Assembly (NCBI RefSeq): GCF_902859585.1
Contig: NZ_CADIJM010000020.1
Coordinates: 1-64,000, forward strand
Origin: Achromobacter animicus
Lineage (GTDB): Bacteria > Pseudomonadota > Gammaproteobacteria > Burkholderiales > Burkholderiaceae_B
DNA length: 64,000 nucleotides
Direction of reading: 5' to 3'
Position numbers and translations under genes: made by a program. The notes beneath the pieces are model-generated. The model saw only the letters and a list, made by a program, of their open reading frames with translations, made no database searches and had not been told where the DNA came from. Shown here one piece after another: positions 34,763-42,961 of the stretch (within the stretch, counting starts at the first letter, position 1; every line of letters begins with the position of its first letter).

Positions 34763-35616
34763 GCGGTCTCCTCGTCGCCCAGGTAGGCCTGGCGCACTTC
34801 GGGGTTGGCGCGGATCTCGTCCGGCGTGCCCGAGGCAATCACCCGCCCGTACACCAGCACGGACAGGCGGTCGGCCAGACGGAACACCGCCTGCATGTCG
34901 TGTTCAACCAGCAGCATGGCGGCGCGTCCCCGCAAGGATTCGATCAGTTCGGTCAGGCGGACGGTCTCGTCTGGCCCCATGCCTGCCATGGGTTCGTCCA
35001 GCAGCAGCACCTTGGGCCGGGCGGCAAGCGCCAGCGCGAATTCCACCTTGCGCTGCTCGCCGTGCGGCAGCGTGCCCGCGGCGCGGTCGAGCAGGCTGGC
35101 GTCGATGGCGCATTCGCGGGCCAGCTCGCGCGCCTGTTCGTACAGCGCCGATTCCGCGGCGCGCGGCTTCCAGAAGCGGAAGCTGCTGCCGGCGTGGGCC
35201 TGCACGGCCAGCACCAGGTTATCCAGCACGCTGGACTGCTTGAAGATGTTGGTGATCTGGTAGGACCGCGACAGGCCCGCCGCCACGCGCTGGTGCGCGT
35301 TCATTGCGGTGACGTCGCGGCCGTCGACTTCCAGCGTGCCGGCGTCGGCGGACAGCGTGCCCGACAGCAGGTGGATCAGCGTGGACTTGCCCGCGCCGTT
35401 GGGGCCGATCAGGGCATGGATCTCGCCCGGCGCCAGCGACAGCGATACGTTGTCGGTGGCCACCAGCGCGCCAAAGCGCCGGACCAGTCCGCGCGCCTGC
35501 AGGGCGTGCGTCACCGGGGCGTGTGTCCCCGCGGGTTGTGTCCCCGAGCGGTGCGTCCCCGCGGGTTGCGTCCTATTCGCGGCTGCGCCAGTCGTGGCAT
35601 TCATCGGATTGCTCAT
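34759..35616 (-). CDS. livG: ABC transporter ATP-binding protein, LivG type
   Basis: A 285-residue ATPase with Walker A GPNGAGKST, signature region LPHGEQRKVE, Walker B VLLLDEPMAGMG and H-loop VEHDM. The first 35 residues are an unusual extension with a repeated TQPAGTH pattern (TQPAGTHRSGTQPAGTHAPV), encoded by near-duplicate DNA at about 35518-35575; the conserved domain begins only at LQARGLVRRFG. The start at 35616 overlaps the livM stop by four bases. It partners LivF on the cytoplasmic face of the LivHM permease. Confidence 0.92.
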   Translation of the reverse strand: MSNPMNATTGAAANRTQPAGTHRSGTQPAGTHAPVTHALQARGLVRRFGALVATDNVSLSLAPGEIHALIGPNGAGKSTLIHLLSGTLSADAGTLEVDGRDVTAMNAHQRVAAGLSRSYQITNIFKQSSVLDNLVLAVQAHAGSSFRFWKPRAAESALYEQARELARECAIDASLLDRAAGTLPHGEQRKVEFALALAARPKVLLLDEPMAGMGPDETVRLTELIESLRGRAAMLLVEHDMQAVFRLADRLSVLVYGRVIASGTPDEIRANPEVRQAYLGDEETA

Positions 35617-36575
35617 GAGCCCACCTTGCCGGATTGCGGCGCAGCGCGCCCGCTGAACAGCGGCCCGAACAGGCCGACCAGGCCGCGCGGCGCGCCAAAC
35701 ACCACGCAGAGCAGCAGCACGCCCAGGGGCAGGTGCCAGTATTCGGTCCACAGGCGCAGCACTTCTTCCAGCGTCAGCATCACGACCGCACCGGCCACGC
35801 CGCCATAGCGCAGGCCGATGCCGCCCACCAGCACCATGATCAGCAGGTTGGCCGACTGGGTCCAATGCATCAGGCTGGGCGATATGAAGAGGTTGTGGTT
35901 GGCCAGCAGCGCGCCGGCCAGCCCCGCTGCCGCACCGCTCAGCGTGAACGCCATCAGCTTGATGCGGTACACGGGATAGCCCATGGACTCCATGCGCGAT
36001 TCGTTCTCGCGGATGCCCTGCAGCGCCATGCCGAAGCGCGAGGCGACGACGTGACCGAAGGCCCACATCAGCAGCGCGAACAGGGCCAGCACGAGGTAAT
36101 AGAAGCTGACATCGTGGGCAAGGTCGATGCCCGGCAGCGTGGAATATCCCGGCAGGTTCAGGCCATCCTCACCGCCGTACTGGCGCAGCGAGATGAAGAT
36201 GTAGAACAGCATCTGCGCGAACGCCAGCGTGATCATGATGAAGTACACGCCTCGTGTGCGCAGCGAGATCGCGCCCGTGATGCAGGCCAGCACGCCCGCC
36301 AGCAGCATGGCCACCGGCCAGGACACCAGCGCGGACGTGACGCCCGACATGGACAGGATGCCCACCGCATAGGCGCCCGCGCCGAAGAACGCCGCGTGAC
36401 CCAAGGCCACCATGCCGCCATACCCCAGGATGAGGTTCAGGCTGGTTGCCGCCAGCGCGTAGATCAGCACGCGCCGCACGAAGGAAATGTAGAAGTCCAG
36501 GCCCAGCATGGGCGCGACCAGCGGGAACACCGCCAGCGCGGCCAGCAGGACCACGGTCCAGATCTTGGTTTTCAT
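35613..36575 (-). CDS. livM: ABC transporter permease, LivM type
   Basis: A 320-residue inner-membrane permease with about eight to ten hydrophobic helices and the family motif LNLILGYGGMVALGHAAFFGAGAY. I start at the ATG at 36575 (MKTKIWTV), two bases after the livH stop; the open frame runs 78 codons further inside livH. With LivH it forms the channel for the solute captured by the neighbouring binding protein. Confidence 0.92.
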   Translation of the reverse strand: MKTKIWTVVLLAALAVFPLVAPMLGLDFYISFVRRVLIYALAATSLNLILGYGGMVALGHAAFFGAGAYAVGILSMSGVTSALVSWPVAMLLAGVLACITGAISLRTRGVYFIMITLAFAQMLFYIFISLRQYGGEDGLNLPGYSTLPGIDLAHDVSFYYLVLALFALLMWAFGHVVASRFGMALQGIRENESRMESMGYPVYRIKLMAFTLSGAAAGLAGALLANHNLFISPSLMHWTQSANLLIMVLVGGIGLRYGGVAGAVVMLTLEEVLRLWTEYWHLPLGVLLLCVVFGAPRGLVGLFGPLFSGRAAPQSGKVGS

Positions 36576-36577
36576 GG

Positions 36578-37498
36578 TCAGCCCCGCGCCGGAAAGAGGC
36601 CAGAGGGCCGGAACACCAGCACTGCCGCCATCAACACGTAGATGGCGATGGCCGCGAGCGTCGGACCGACGCTGGAGGCCACGGCCGGCGAAAACACCTG
36701 GCGCAGCAGCATCGGCAGGAACGCCCGGCCGGCGGTGTCGACCATGCCGACCAGCAGCGCGCCCACGAAGGCGCCCCGGATCGAGCCGATGCCGCCGATG
36801 ACGATGCACACCAGCACCAGGATCAGGATTTCTTCGCCCATGCCCACCTGCACCGAGGTGATCGGCCCCAGCAGCGCACCCGCCACCGCGGCCAGCATCG
36901 CGCCCAGCACGAACACGCCCAGGAACAGCAGCGGCACGCGCACGCCCATCAGCGTGGCCATTTGGCGGTTCGACGCCCCGGCCCGCACCAGCACGCCGGC
37001 ACGGGTCCGCGTCACGAACCAGTACAGGCCCGCGGCCGCGGCCACGCCGAAGACGATGATCATCAGGCGGTAGGCGGGATACATCAGGTCGGGCAACAGG
37101 CGCACGGGACCGGACAGCATCGCGGGCATGTTCAGCATGACCGGCGCCGGACCCCAGATCATCTTGACCAGGTCATTGGCGATGAGGATGACGGCGTAGG
37201 TGCCCAGCACCTGGGCCAGGTGGTCGCGCAGCGCCAGGCGGCGGATGAGCGAGAGCTCCAGCACGATACCGACGATGCCCGTGGCAACCGCCGCCACAAG
37301 AACCGCGGCGGTGAACGAGCCGGTGCGTTGCATGGTTTCGGCGGCGACATAGGCGCCAGCCATATAGAGCGAGCCGTGAGCCAGATTCATGATGTCCATG
37401 ATCCCGAACACCAGGGTCAGCCCGGCCGCAATCAGAAACAACATCAACCCAAACTGCAGACCGTTCAGCAATTGCTCGACGATCAGCGTAAACGTCAT
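36578..37498 (-). CDS. livH: ABC transporter permease, LivH type
   Basis: A 306-residue inner-membrane permease. The N-terminal QLLNGLQFGLMLFLIAAGLT and FGIMDIMNLAHGSLYMAGAY are hallmark LivH sequences, and GGIGSIRGAFVGALLVG lies near the C-terminus. It follows the binding-protein gene after a 185-base gap that holds a strong hairpin, so it is probably expressed at a lower level than that protein. Confidence 0.92.
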   Translation of the reverse strand: MTFTLIVEQLLNGLQFGLMLFLIAAGLTLVFGIMDIMNLAHGSLYMAGAYVAAETMQRTGSFTAAVLVAAVATGIVGIVLELSLIRRLALRDHLAQVLGTYAVILIANDLVKMIWGPAPVMLNMPAMLSGPVRLLPDLMYPAYRLMIIVFGVAAAAGLYWFVTRTRAGVLVRAGASNRQMATLMGVRVPLLFLGVFVLGAMLAAVAGALLGPITSVQVGMGEEILILVLVCIVIGGIGSIRGAFVGALLVGMVDTAGRAFLPMLLRQVFSPAVASSVGPTLAAIAIYVLMAAVLVFRPSGLFPARG

Positions 37499-37600
37499 GA
37501 AAACTTCCCCCTTGCCGCGCGCCGCCGAAGGGCCCCCGCGATCAATTCACCAAAGCTATCCCACCTGCATCAGCGACGCATCCCCGCGCCCAAGCCGCCG

Positions 37601-37682
37601 CCCCCAAGCGGGGTCGCGCGGATCCGGCTTCGCCGGTCCGCTGCGACGCCCCCTGGGGGAAAGCGCGCAGCGCTTCGGGGGG
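37601..37682. repeat. structured GC-rich intergenic repeat between the binding protein and livH
   Basis: A long imperfect hairpin: CCCCCAAGCGGGGTCGCGC on the left pairs with GCGACGCCCCCTGGGGG on the right around an apical GGATCCGGCTTCGCCGGTCC-type stem, followed by a second dyad AAGCGC-GCA-GCGCTT (37661-37675). Sequences like this recur between genes in Achromobacter and Bordetella from memory. Its place inside the importer operon suggests partial termination or 3'-end protection that raises binding-protein output. Confidence 0.65.
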
Positions 37683-37683
37683 A

Positions 37684-38847
37684 TCAGAGCTTGCAGTCGC
37701 CTACGTACACGTCCTGGTACTTGTCGAACACCTTGCCCACCAGCTTGTTGGTGATGCGGCCGCTGCCGTCTTTCTCGACGACGCGCAGGTAGTAGGCCTG
37801 GATCGGGTAGTGGTTCTTGCCGTAGGTGAAGCTGCCGCGCACCGAGGGGTAGTCGGCCTTTTCCAGCGCCTTCACGATGGCATCACGGTCGGTGGCCTTG
37901 CCGCCGGCCTGCTTGACGGCGGCGTCCATGGCCATGATCACGTCATACGCCTGGGCGGCGTACACCGACGGGTAACGGCCGTTGTATTCCTTGCGGAAGG
38001 CCTCGACGAAAGCCTTGTTCTGCGGCACGTCCAGGTCATGCGCCCATTGCGCGGTGTTGTACATGCCCAGCATGGGGTCGCCCACGGCCTGGATTACGTC
38101 CTCGTCGGCCGAGAAGCCCGGGCCGATCAGCTTGACGTTCTGCGACAGGCCGGCGGACACGAACTGCTTGACGAAGTTGATGCCCATGCCGCCCGGCAGG
38201 AAGATGTAGACGGCGTCCGGCTTGGCGGCGCGGATCTGCGCGATCTCTGCGGCGTAGTCGATCTGGCCGAGCTTGGTGTAGACCTCGTCGCCCGGGGCGG
38301 TCTTGTAGCCGCGCTTGAAGCCGGTCAGCGCGTCCTTGCCGGCCGGGTAGTCCGGGGCCATGATGAACATCTTCTTGAAGCCGCGATCGGCCGCGACCTT
38401 GCCGGCCGCTTCGTGGAAGGCATCGTTCTGGTACGACGTGCCGAACCAATAGTTGTTGCACTGGGCGCCGGCGAACTGGCTGGGACCGGGGTTGTTGGAC
38501 AGGTAGGGCACCTTCGCGGCGAACAGCGCGGGGCCGACGGCCAGCGCGACGTTCGAGCCGATGGGACCCGTGAAGAAGTCGACCTTTTCGCGCTGAATGT
38601 AGCGCGTGACGAGCTGGCGGGCCTGGTCCGGATTGCCGCCCATGTCGGTTTGCAGGAATTCCGCGGGCTGGCCGCCCAGCTTGCTGCCCAGTTGCTTGAT
38701 GGCCAGGTTGAAGCCGTCGCGGGCTTCGGCGCCCAGCGCCGAGAACGGGCCCGAGATGTCGTTGGCGATGCCGACCTTGACGGTGTCGGCCTGTGCCAGG
38801 GCCGGAATCAGGGCGGCGGCAGCCAGGAAGGAAGTGATCAAACGCAT
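37684..38847 (-). CDS. periplasmic solute-binding protein of the LivFGMH importer
   Basis: A 387-residue LivJ-type periplasmic binding protein with a signal peptide (1-20, ending ALAQAD), VGIANDISGPFSALG at the start of the mature part, and FLPGGMGINFVKQF. It is a close paralogue of the orphan protein at 15123-16313. A substrate-binding protein was also reported in the Azoarcus evansii 2-aminobenzoate cluster, and the MarR-type dyad at its promoter is shared with the anthranilate operon, so anthranilate or a related aromatic acid is the likely ligand. A branched-chain amino acid cannot be excluded. Confidence 0.9.
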   Translation of the reverse strand: MRLITSFLAAAALIPALAQADTVKVGIANDISGPFSALGAEARDGFNLAIKQLGSKLGGQPAEFLQTDMGGNPDQARQLVTRYIQREKVDFFTGPIGSNVALAVGPALFAAKVPYLSNNPGPSQFAGAQCNNYWFGTSYQNDAFHEAAGKVAADRGFKKMFIMAPDYPAGKDALTGFKRGYKTAPGDEVYTKLGQIDYAAEIAQIRAAKPDAVYIFLPGGMGINFVKQFVSAGLSQNVKLIGPGFSADEDVIQAVGDPMLGMYNTAQWAHDLDVPQNKAFVEAFRKEYNGRYPSVYAAQAYDVIMAMDAAVKQAGGKATDRDAIVKALEKADYPSVRGSFTYGKNHYPIQAYYLRVVEKDGSGRITNKLVGKVFDKYQDVYVGDCKL

Positions 38848-39028
38848 GGTGGTGTGCTCCGTGCGCGAGCCCGCGCAGAGGGTGTTCTTTTTGAAAGTGC
38901 GATGCGAAAGACTTCTATGCCCGGCCCGCTGGCGCGATGGTCGCCGCCGTCAGGCCGGTGCCTGCAGAACGTATGCTCTGCAACGCCCCAATCCCCTTAT
39001 GCAGCACAGGGAAAACTGGCGTGGTTCA

Positions 39029-39059
39029 TAGTTTAGGTTTAAAGTAATCGGCAAAACAA
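39029..39059. promoter_or_regulatory. MarR-type dyad in the divergent importer/hydrolase promoter region
   Basis: TAGTTTAGGTTTAAAGTA (39029-39046) is a dyad TAGTTTA-N4-TAAAGTA with one mismatched pair. On the minus strand TTGTTT (39054-39059) and TAAACT (39030-39035), 18 bases apart, form a plausible promoter for the binding-protein operon, with the -10 inside the dyad. The dyad ends 40 bases before the hydrolase start on the other strand. It matches the site at 26221-26238 at 15 of 18 positions. Confidence 0.62.
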
Positions 39060-39085
39060 GTCTAGGGTTTTTACCACCTGCCGCC

Positions 39086-39979
39086 ATGGTCACCCTCTAC
39101 CGCAACTACGATCGCGCCGAACTGGACGTCCAGTACAACGCTCGCGCGACAGTACCCGACATCCAACCGATACTCAAGAAATACGCCGAGGACAGCGCCA
39201 CGGCGCGCAGCACGCTGGAATGCGCGCTGGACGTGCCTTTTGGCGATCATCCGGATGAACTGCTGGACATATTTCCAGCCGCGGCCGGCAAGTCCGGCGC
39301 GCCCGTCTTCGTGTTCATACACGGCGGCTACTGGCGCCTGTTGTCCAAAAACGAATCCAGCAACATGGCGCCCGCGTTCACGCAGGCGGGCGCGGTGGTG
39401 GTGTCGGTGAATTATTCGCTGGCCCCCGCCGTCACGCTGGACCGTATCGTGGACCAAAACCGGCGCGCGCTGGCCTGGATTCACCACCACATCGCCGAGT
39501 ACGGCGGCGACCCGTCGCGCATCCACATCTGCGGCAGCTCGGCGGGCGGTCATCTGGTCGGCGCCCTGCTCGCCGGCGGCTGGCATGCCAGCTACGACGT
39601 GCCGCCCGGCGTCGTCAGGGGCGCCGCGCCCCTGTCGGGCCTGTTCGACCTGCGCCCGCTGGTGCACACCCACATCAACGAATGGATGCGCATGAGCGAA
39701 GCCGATGCCATCCGCAACAGCCCCGCCTTGCATTTGCCGCAGGCGGGCTGCCCGCTGGTGGTCAGCTACGGAGAATCCGAAACCGACGAATTCAAGCGCC
39801 AGAGCGATGATTATCTGGCCGCATGGCGGGCGCGCGGTTTTCCCGGTAGGTATGTACCAATGCCAGGCACCAATCATTTTGATATTGTCCTGACGCTCAA
39901 CGATCCGAACAGCCCGCTGACCCAAGCCATCTTCGAACAGATGGGTCTGGCGCCCTCTTCACCCCCGCATTCCCGGTAA
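39086..39979 (+). CDS. alpha/beta-hydrolase resembling kynurenine formamidase
   Basis: A 297-residue alpha/beta-hydrolase with HGGYW (79-83), the oxyanion motif of eukaryotic-type kynurenine formamidases, the nucleophile Ser152 in CGSSAGGH, and His264 in GTNHFD. Such enzymes hydrolyse N-formylkynurenine, a step towards anthranilate, or related N-acyl and ester compounds such as N-formylanthranilate. It is divergent from the importer, shares its MarR-type site, and is followed by the marR gene after 11 bases. I infer that it feeds anthranilate to the CoA pathway. A general esterase remains possible. Confidence 0.82.
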   Translation: MVTLYRNYDRAELDVQYNARATVPDIQPILKKYAEDSATARSTLECALDVPFGDHPDELLDIFPAAAGKSGAPVFVFIHGGYWRLLSKNESSNMAPAFTQAGAVVVSVNYSLAPAVTLDRIVDQNRRALAWIHHHIAEYGGDPSRIHICGSSAGGHLVGALLAGGWHASYDVPPGVVRGAAPLSGLFDLRPLVHTHINEWMRMSEADAIRNSPALHLPQAGCPLVVSYGESETDEFKRQSDDYLAAWRARGFPGRYVPMPGTNHFDIVLTLNDPNSPLTQAIFEQMGLAPSSPPHSR

Positions 39980-39990
39980 TCTTCCGAGCC

Positions 39991-40485
39991 ATGACCGATA
40001 CCCCCGACCTGGAATCCCGCGCCGCGCCCGACGACCATCACGCGCTGCGCCTGTGGCTGCGCATGCTGACCTGCGCCAACCTCATCGAAGGCGAGATCCG
40101 CAGCCGCCTGCGCAACGACTTCGACACCACCCTGCCGCGTTTCGACCTGATGGCGCAGTTGCAGCGCGCCCCCAAGGGCATGAAGATGGGCGAGTTGTCG
40201 CGCCACATGATGGTCACCAACGGCAATATCACCGGGATCACCGACCAGCTCGAAAAAGAAGGCCTGGTGGTGCGGACCAAGGTCGAGACCGACCGCCGCA
40301 GCTCGCTCATCAAGCTGACGCCGCAAGGCAAGAAGAGCTTTGCGCGCATGGCCCGCGCCCACGAGAACTGGGTCAAATCCATGTTTGCCGAACTGCCAGA
40401 GGCCAGCCGCAACGCCCTGTTCCAGGCGCTGGGCGAACTGAAGCTGCAGGTGGTGGCCACGCGCTCGGCGGCGGCCCGCGACTGA
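39991..40485 (+). CDS. MarR-family transcriptional regulator
   Basis: A 164-residue winged-helix repressor: the recognition region GELSRHMMVTNGNITGITDQL and the wing DRRSSLIKLTPQGKK are typical. MarR proteins bind about 18-bp dyads as dimers and let go on binding aromatic acids or their CoA esters. A MarR-like regulator is also known from the Azoarcus evansii 2-aminobenzoate cluster. Co-directional with the hydrolase, it probably represses its own operon, the importer and the operon at 26146. Confidence 0.9.
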   Translation: MTDTPDLESRAAPDDHHALRLWLRMLTCANLIEGEIRSRLRNDFDTTLPRFDLMAQLQRAPKGMKMGELSRHMMVTNGNITGITDQLEKEGLVVRTKVETDRRSSLIKLTPQGKKSFARMARAHENWVKSMFAELPEASRNALFQALGELKLQVVATRSAAARD

Positions 40486-40545
40486 GGGCGGACCAGGACT
40501 TTTTCGCGACGGTCCGGCCTGCCGGATTGGCGCATAATTGCCGCC

Positions 40546-41586
40546 ATGATTCCGGTTTCTCTTCCTGGCGGTAATTTCTATGTGCTGATGGCGGCTTCGC
40601 TCGCCTGCCTCGCCACGCTGTTCACCTGGCTGGCCGCCCTGGCCACCTCGCCCGGCGCGCGAGACTGGCTGTCCGGCCACCGGCGCGCCGGCACCGTCCT
40701 GATGGCCGTGCTGGCCGTCATCGGCGCCATCTTCCCGTATCAGCAGTTCAGCCAGTGGTTCTCGGTCCAGCGCGAAGCGCAGGCCGACGACGCGCGCAAG
40801 ACGGTGCTGTCACAACCCACGCAACTGGCCGGCGTCCAGATGCCCACCGGCACCACGCTTCGGCTTGCCACGCCCGGTGAACTGGCATCGTTCGACCGGG
40901 CCATCTTTCCCGAATCCCACCCGGCAGACATTAACGGCGTCGCCGCGACGCGCCTGTTCCGTTACCCCGCCACGCCCAAGCAGCCCGAAACCCTGTCCGC
41001 CGAGATCGCGCGGGACCAGGCGCTGGAAGGCTGGCTCTGCGCGCACGGCCATCGCATCGAATTCGTGGTGCAAGGCGGGCATCCGCAGTTTTCCAGCTGC
41101 CACCTTGCCATCGGCAATACGCTGGACCAGCAACCGGTGCCCGCGGGCGCTTGGCTGAAGGTCGACCCCGCCGCCCGCGGCACGCCGCTGGACAAGACCG
41201 GCACGGCGCCCCGCTGGCTGCTGCGCACCGAAGGCAGCGACGCCCTGACCGTCGCCGGGATTCCCTTGCTGAAGGTCGACCTGCAACTGGACGCGCAGCG
41301 CCGGATGCTGGGCTTCGAGGGTCTGGCGGCGCGCGACACCGTCCTGGGCGAAATGACCTACCCGCCGGGCACGCGCGTACTGGCCGCCAACCCGCGCCTG
41401 CAGGGCGCCCAGCCCGGCGATCTGCTGTTCTCGCCGTCCCGTGGGCGCTCGGCGCGCCGGGCCGGCGGCGAAGACGTCCCGGCCGGCAAGTCGGTGCTGC
41501 AGGCGCCCGACGGCACGGTGCGCAGCGTGCTGAGCAACCGCGAAGCCGGCGTGCTGGACGTGGCCGCCATGCGCATGGCTCCCTGA
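40546..41586 (+). CDS. membrane-anchored protein of unknown function
   Basis: A 346-residue protein not matched to a family I recognise. Two hydrophobic segments lie at about 11-33 and 48-66, then a long soluble part rich in beta-prone sequence, presumably periplasmic or cytoplasmic depending on the topology. Two Cys (in GWLCAHGH and FSSCHLAI) could pair. PPGTRVLAANPRLQGAQPGDLLFSPSRGRSA near the C-terminus reads as a short repeat-like basic stretch. It lies between marR and argJ with its own short upstream gap, and ends in a hairpin. Confidence 0.7.
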   Translation: MIPVSLPGGNFYVLMAASLACLATLFTWLAALATSPGARDWLSGHRRAGTVLMAVLAVIGAIFPYQQFSQWFSVQREAQADDARKTVLSQPTQLAGVQMPTGTTLRLATPGELASFDRAIFPESHPADINGVAATRLFRYPATPKQPETLSAEIARDQALEGWLCAHGHRIEFVVQGGHPQFSSCHLAIGNTLDQQPVPAGAWLKVDPAARGTPLDKTGTAPRWLLRTEGSDALTVAGIPLLKVDLQLDAQRRMLGFEGLAARDTVLGEMTYPPGTRVLAANPRLQGAQPGDLLFSPSRGRSARRAGGEDVPAGKSVLQAPDGTVRSVLSNREAGVLDVAAMRMAP

Positions 41587-41606
41587 GGCCGGCGCCTGGG
41601 GCCGCC

Positions 41607-41628
41607 TCCCCTCGGGTTGCCGAGGGGA
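41607..41628 (+). terminator. hairpin downstream of the unknown membrane protein gene
   Basis: TCCCCTCGG (41607-41615) pairs perfectly with CCGAGGGGA (41620-41628) around GTTG, 20 bases after the stop codon. No U tract follows, so it may be a Rho-assisted terminator or a 3'-end stabiliser. Confidence 0.5.
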
Positions 41629-41651
41629 CCGGCCACCCCCGCCGGATCCGG

Positions 41652-41660
41652 TGGGATAAT
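41652..41660 (+). promoter_or_regulatory. extended -10 promoter element of argJ
   Basis: TGGGATAAT is an extended -10 (TG, one base, GATAAT) 69 bases before the argJ start. There is no good -35 at the right distance, which extended -10 promoters tolerate. An ARG box was not recognised. Confidence 0.4.
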
Positions 41661-41728
41661 ACGAACCTTTCCCGCGCGCCGCCGTGCCTGGCGGCGGTTC
41701 CGTCCCGCTCACACCAAGAGACGAAGTC

Positions 41729-42955
41729 ATGGCCGTTAATCTGCAGATCCCCTCCGAGTCCGAAATTTTTCCTGTTGCCGGCGTAGAAATCGGCGTCACC
41801 GAGGCCGGCATCCGCAAGGCCAACCGGCGCGACCTGACGGTGTTCCGCCTGGCCGAAGGCACCAGCGTGGCGGGCGTCTTCACGCGTAACCGCTTCTGCG
41901 CCGCCCCGGTGCAGGTCTGCCAGGCCCACCTGGCCGCCGGCGGCCCGATCAGCGCGCTGGTCATCAACACGGGCAACGCCAACGCCGGCACCGGCGAAGA
42001 AGGCCTGAAGAAAGCCAAGGACACGTGCGACGCCCTGGGCAAGCTGCTGGGCGTGCCCGCCGCGCAGATCCTGCCGTTCTCCACCGGCGTCATCCTGGAA
42101 CCCCTGCCGCTCGACCGCCTGGTCGCCGGCCTGCCCGCCGCCATCGCCGACCTGGCCGCCGACCACTGGTCCAGCGCCGCCCACGGCATCATGACCACCG
42201 ACACGCTGCCCAAGATTTCGTCCGCCAAGGTGCAGATCGATGGCAAGACGGTCACCTTCACCGGCATCAGCAAGGGCGCGGGCATGATCCGTCCCAACAT
42301 GGCCACCATGCTCAGCTTCCTGGCCACCGATGCCGGCATTGCCCAGCCCCTCCTGCGCAAGCTGGCCGTGGAGATCGCCGATGCCTCGTTCAACCGCATC
42401 ACGGTAGACGGCGACACCTCCACCAATGACTCCTTCATCATTGCCGCCACCGGCAAGTCGGGCGTCAACGTCAACAGCGAATCCGACGCCGCCTACGCCG
42501 CCGTGCGCGAGGCCCTGACCGCCGCCGCGCTGGAACTGGCCACCAAGATCGTGCGCGACGCCGAAGGCGCCACCAAGTTCATGACGATCCGCGTCGAAGA
42601 AGCCGGCACCACCGAGGAAGCCCTGAAGGTCGCGTATGCCGTGGCGCACTCGCCGCTGGTCAAGACCGCGTTCTTCGCATCCGACCCCAACCTGGGCCGC
42701 ATCCTGGCCGCGGTCGGCTACGCCGGCATCGACGACCTGGACGTGTCCAACATCCGCCTGTGGCTGGACGACGTGCTGGTTGCCAAGAACGGCGGCCGCA
42801 ACCCCGACTACCAGGAAGCCGACGGCCAGCGCGTGATGAAGCAGGCCGAGATCTCGGTGCGCATCGCGCTGGGCCGCGGCCAGGTCAGCGACACGGTCTA
42901 CACCTGCGACTTCTCGCACGAGTACGTGTCGATCAACGCCGACTACCGCTCCTGA
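41729..42955 (+). CDS. argJ: bifunctional glutamate N-acetyltransferase / amino-acid N-acetyltransferase
   Basis: Transfers the acetyl group of N-acetylornithine to glutamate in the cyclic arginine pathway and may also use acetyl-CoA. The 408-residue precursor self-cleaves before Thr193 in the motif [11 protein letters not shown], giving alpha and beta chains. The ATG at 41729 (MAVNLQIP) is preferred to the longer frame because the family starts there. The gene leads a run argJ-ATPase-Nudix that is common in beta-proteobacteria. Confidence 0.95.
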   Translation: MAVNLQIPSESEIFPVAGVEIGVTEAGIRKANRRDLTVFRLAEGTSVAGVFTRNRFCAAPVQVCQAHLAAGGPISALVINTGNANAGTGEEGLKKAKDTCDALGKLLGVPAAQILPFSTGVILEPLPLDRLVAGLPAAIADLAADHWSSAAHGIMTTDTLPKISSAKVQIDGKTVTFTGISKGAGMIRPNMATMLSFLATDAGIAQPLLRKLAVEIADASFNRITVDGDTSTNDSFIIAATGKSGVNVNSESDAAYAAVREALTAAALELATKIVRDAEGATKFMTIRVEEAGTTEEALKVAYAVAHSPLVKTAFFASDPNLGRILAAVGYAGIDDLDVSNIRLWLDDVLVAKNGGRNPDYQEADGQRVMKQAEISVRIALGRGQVSDTVYTCDFSHEYVSINADYRS

Positions 42956-42961
42956 TCGACC

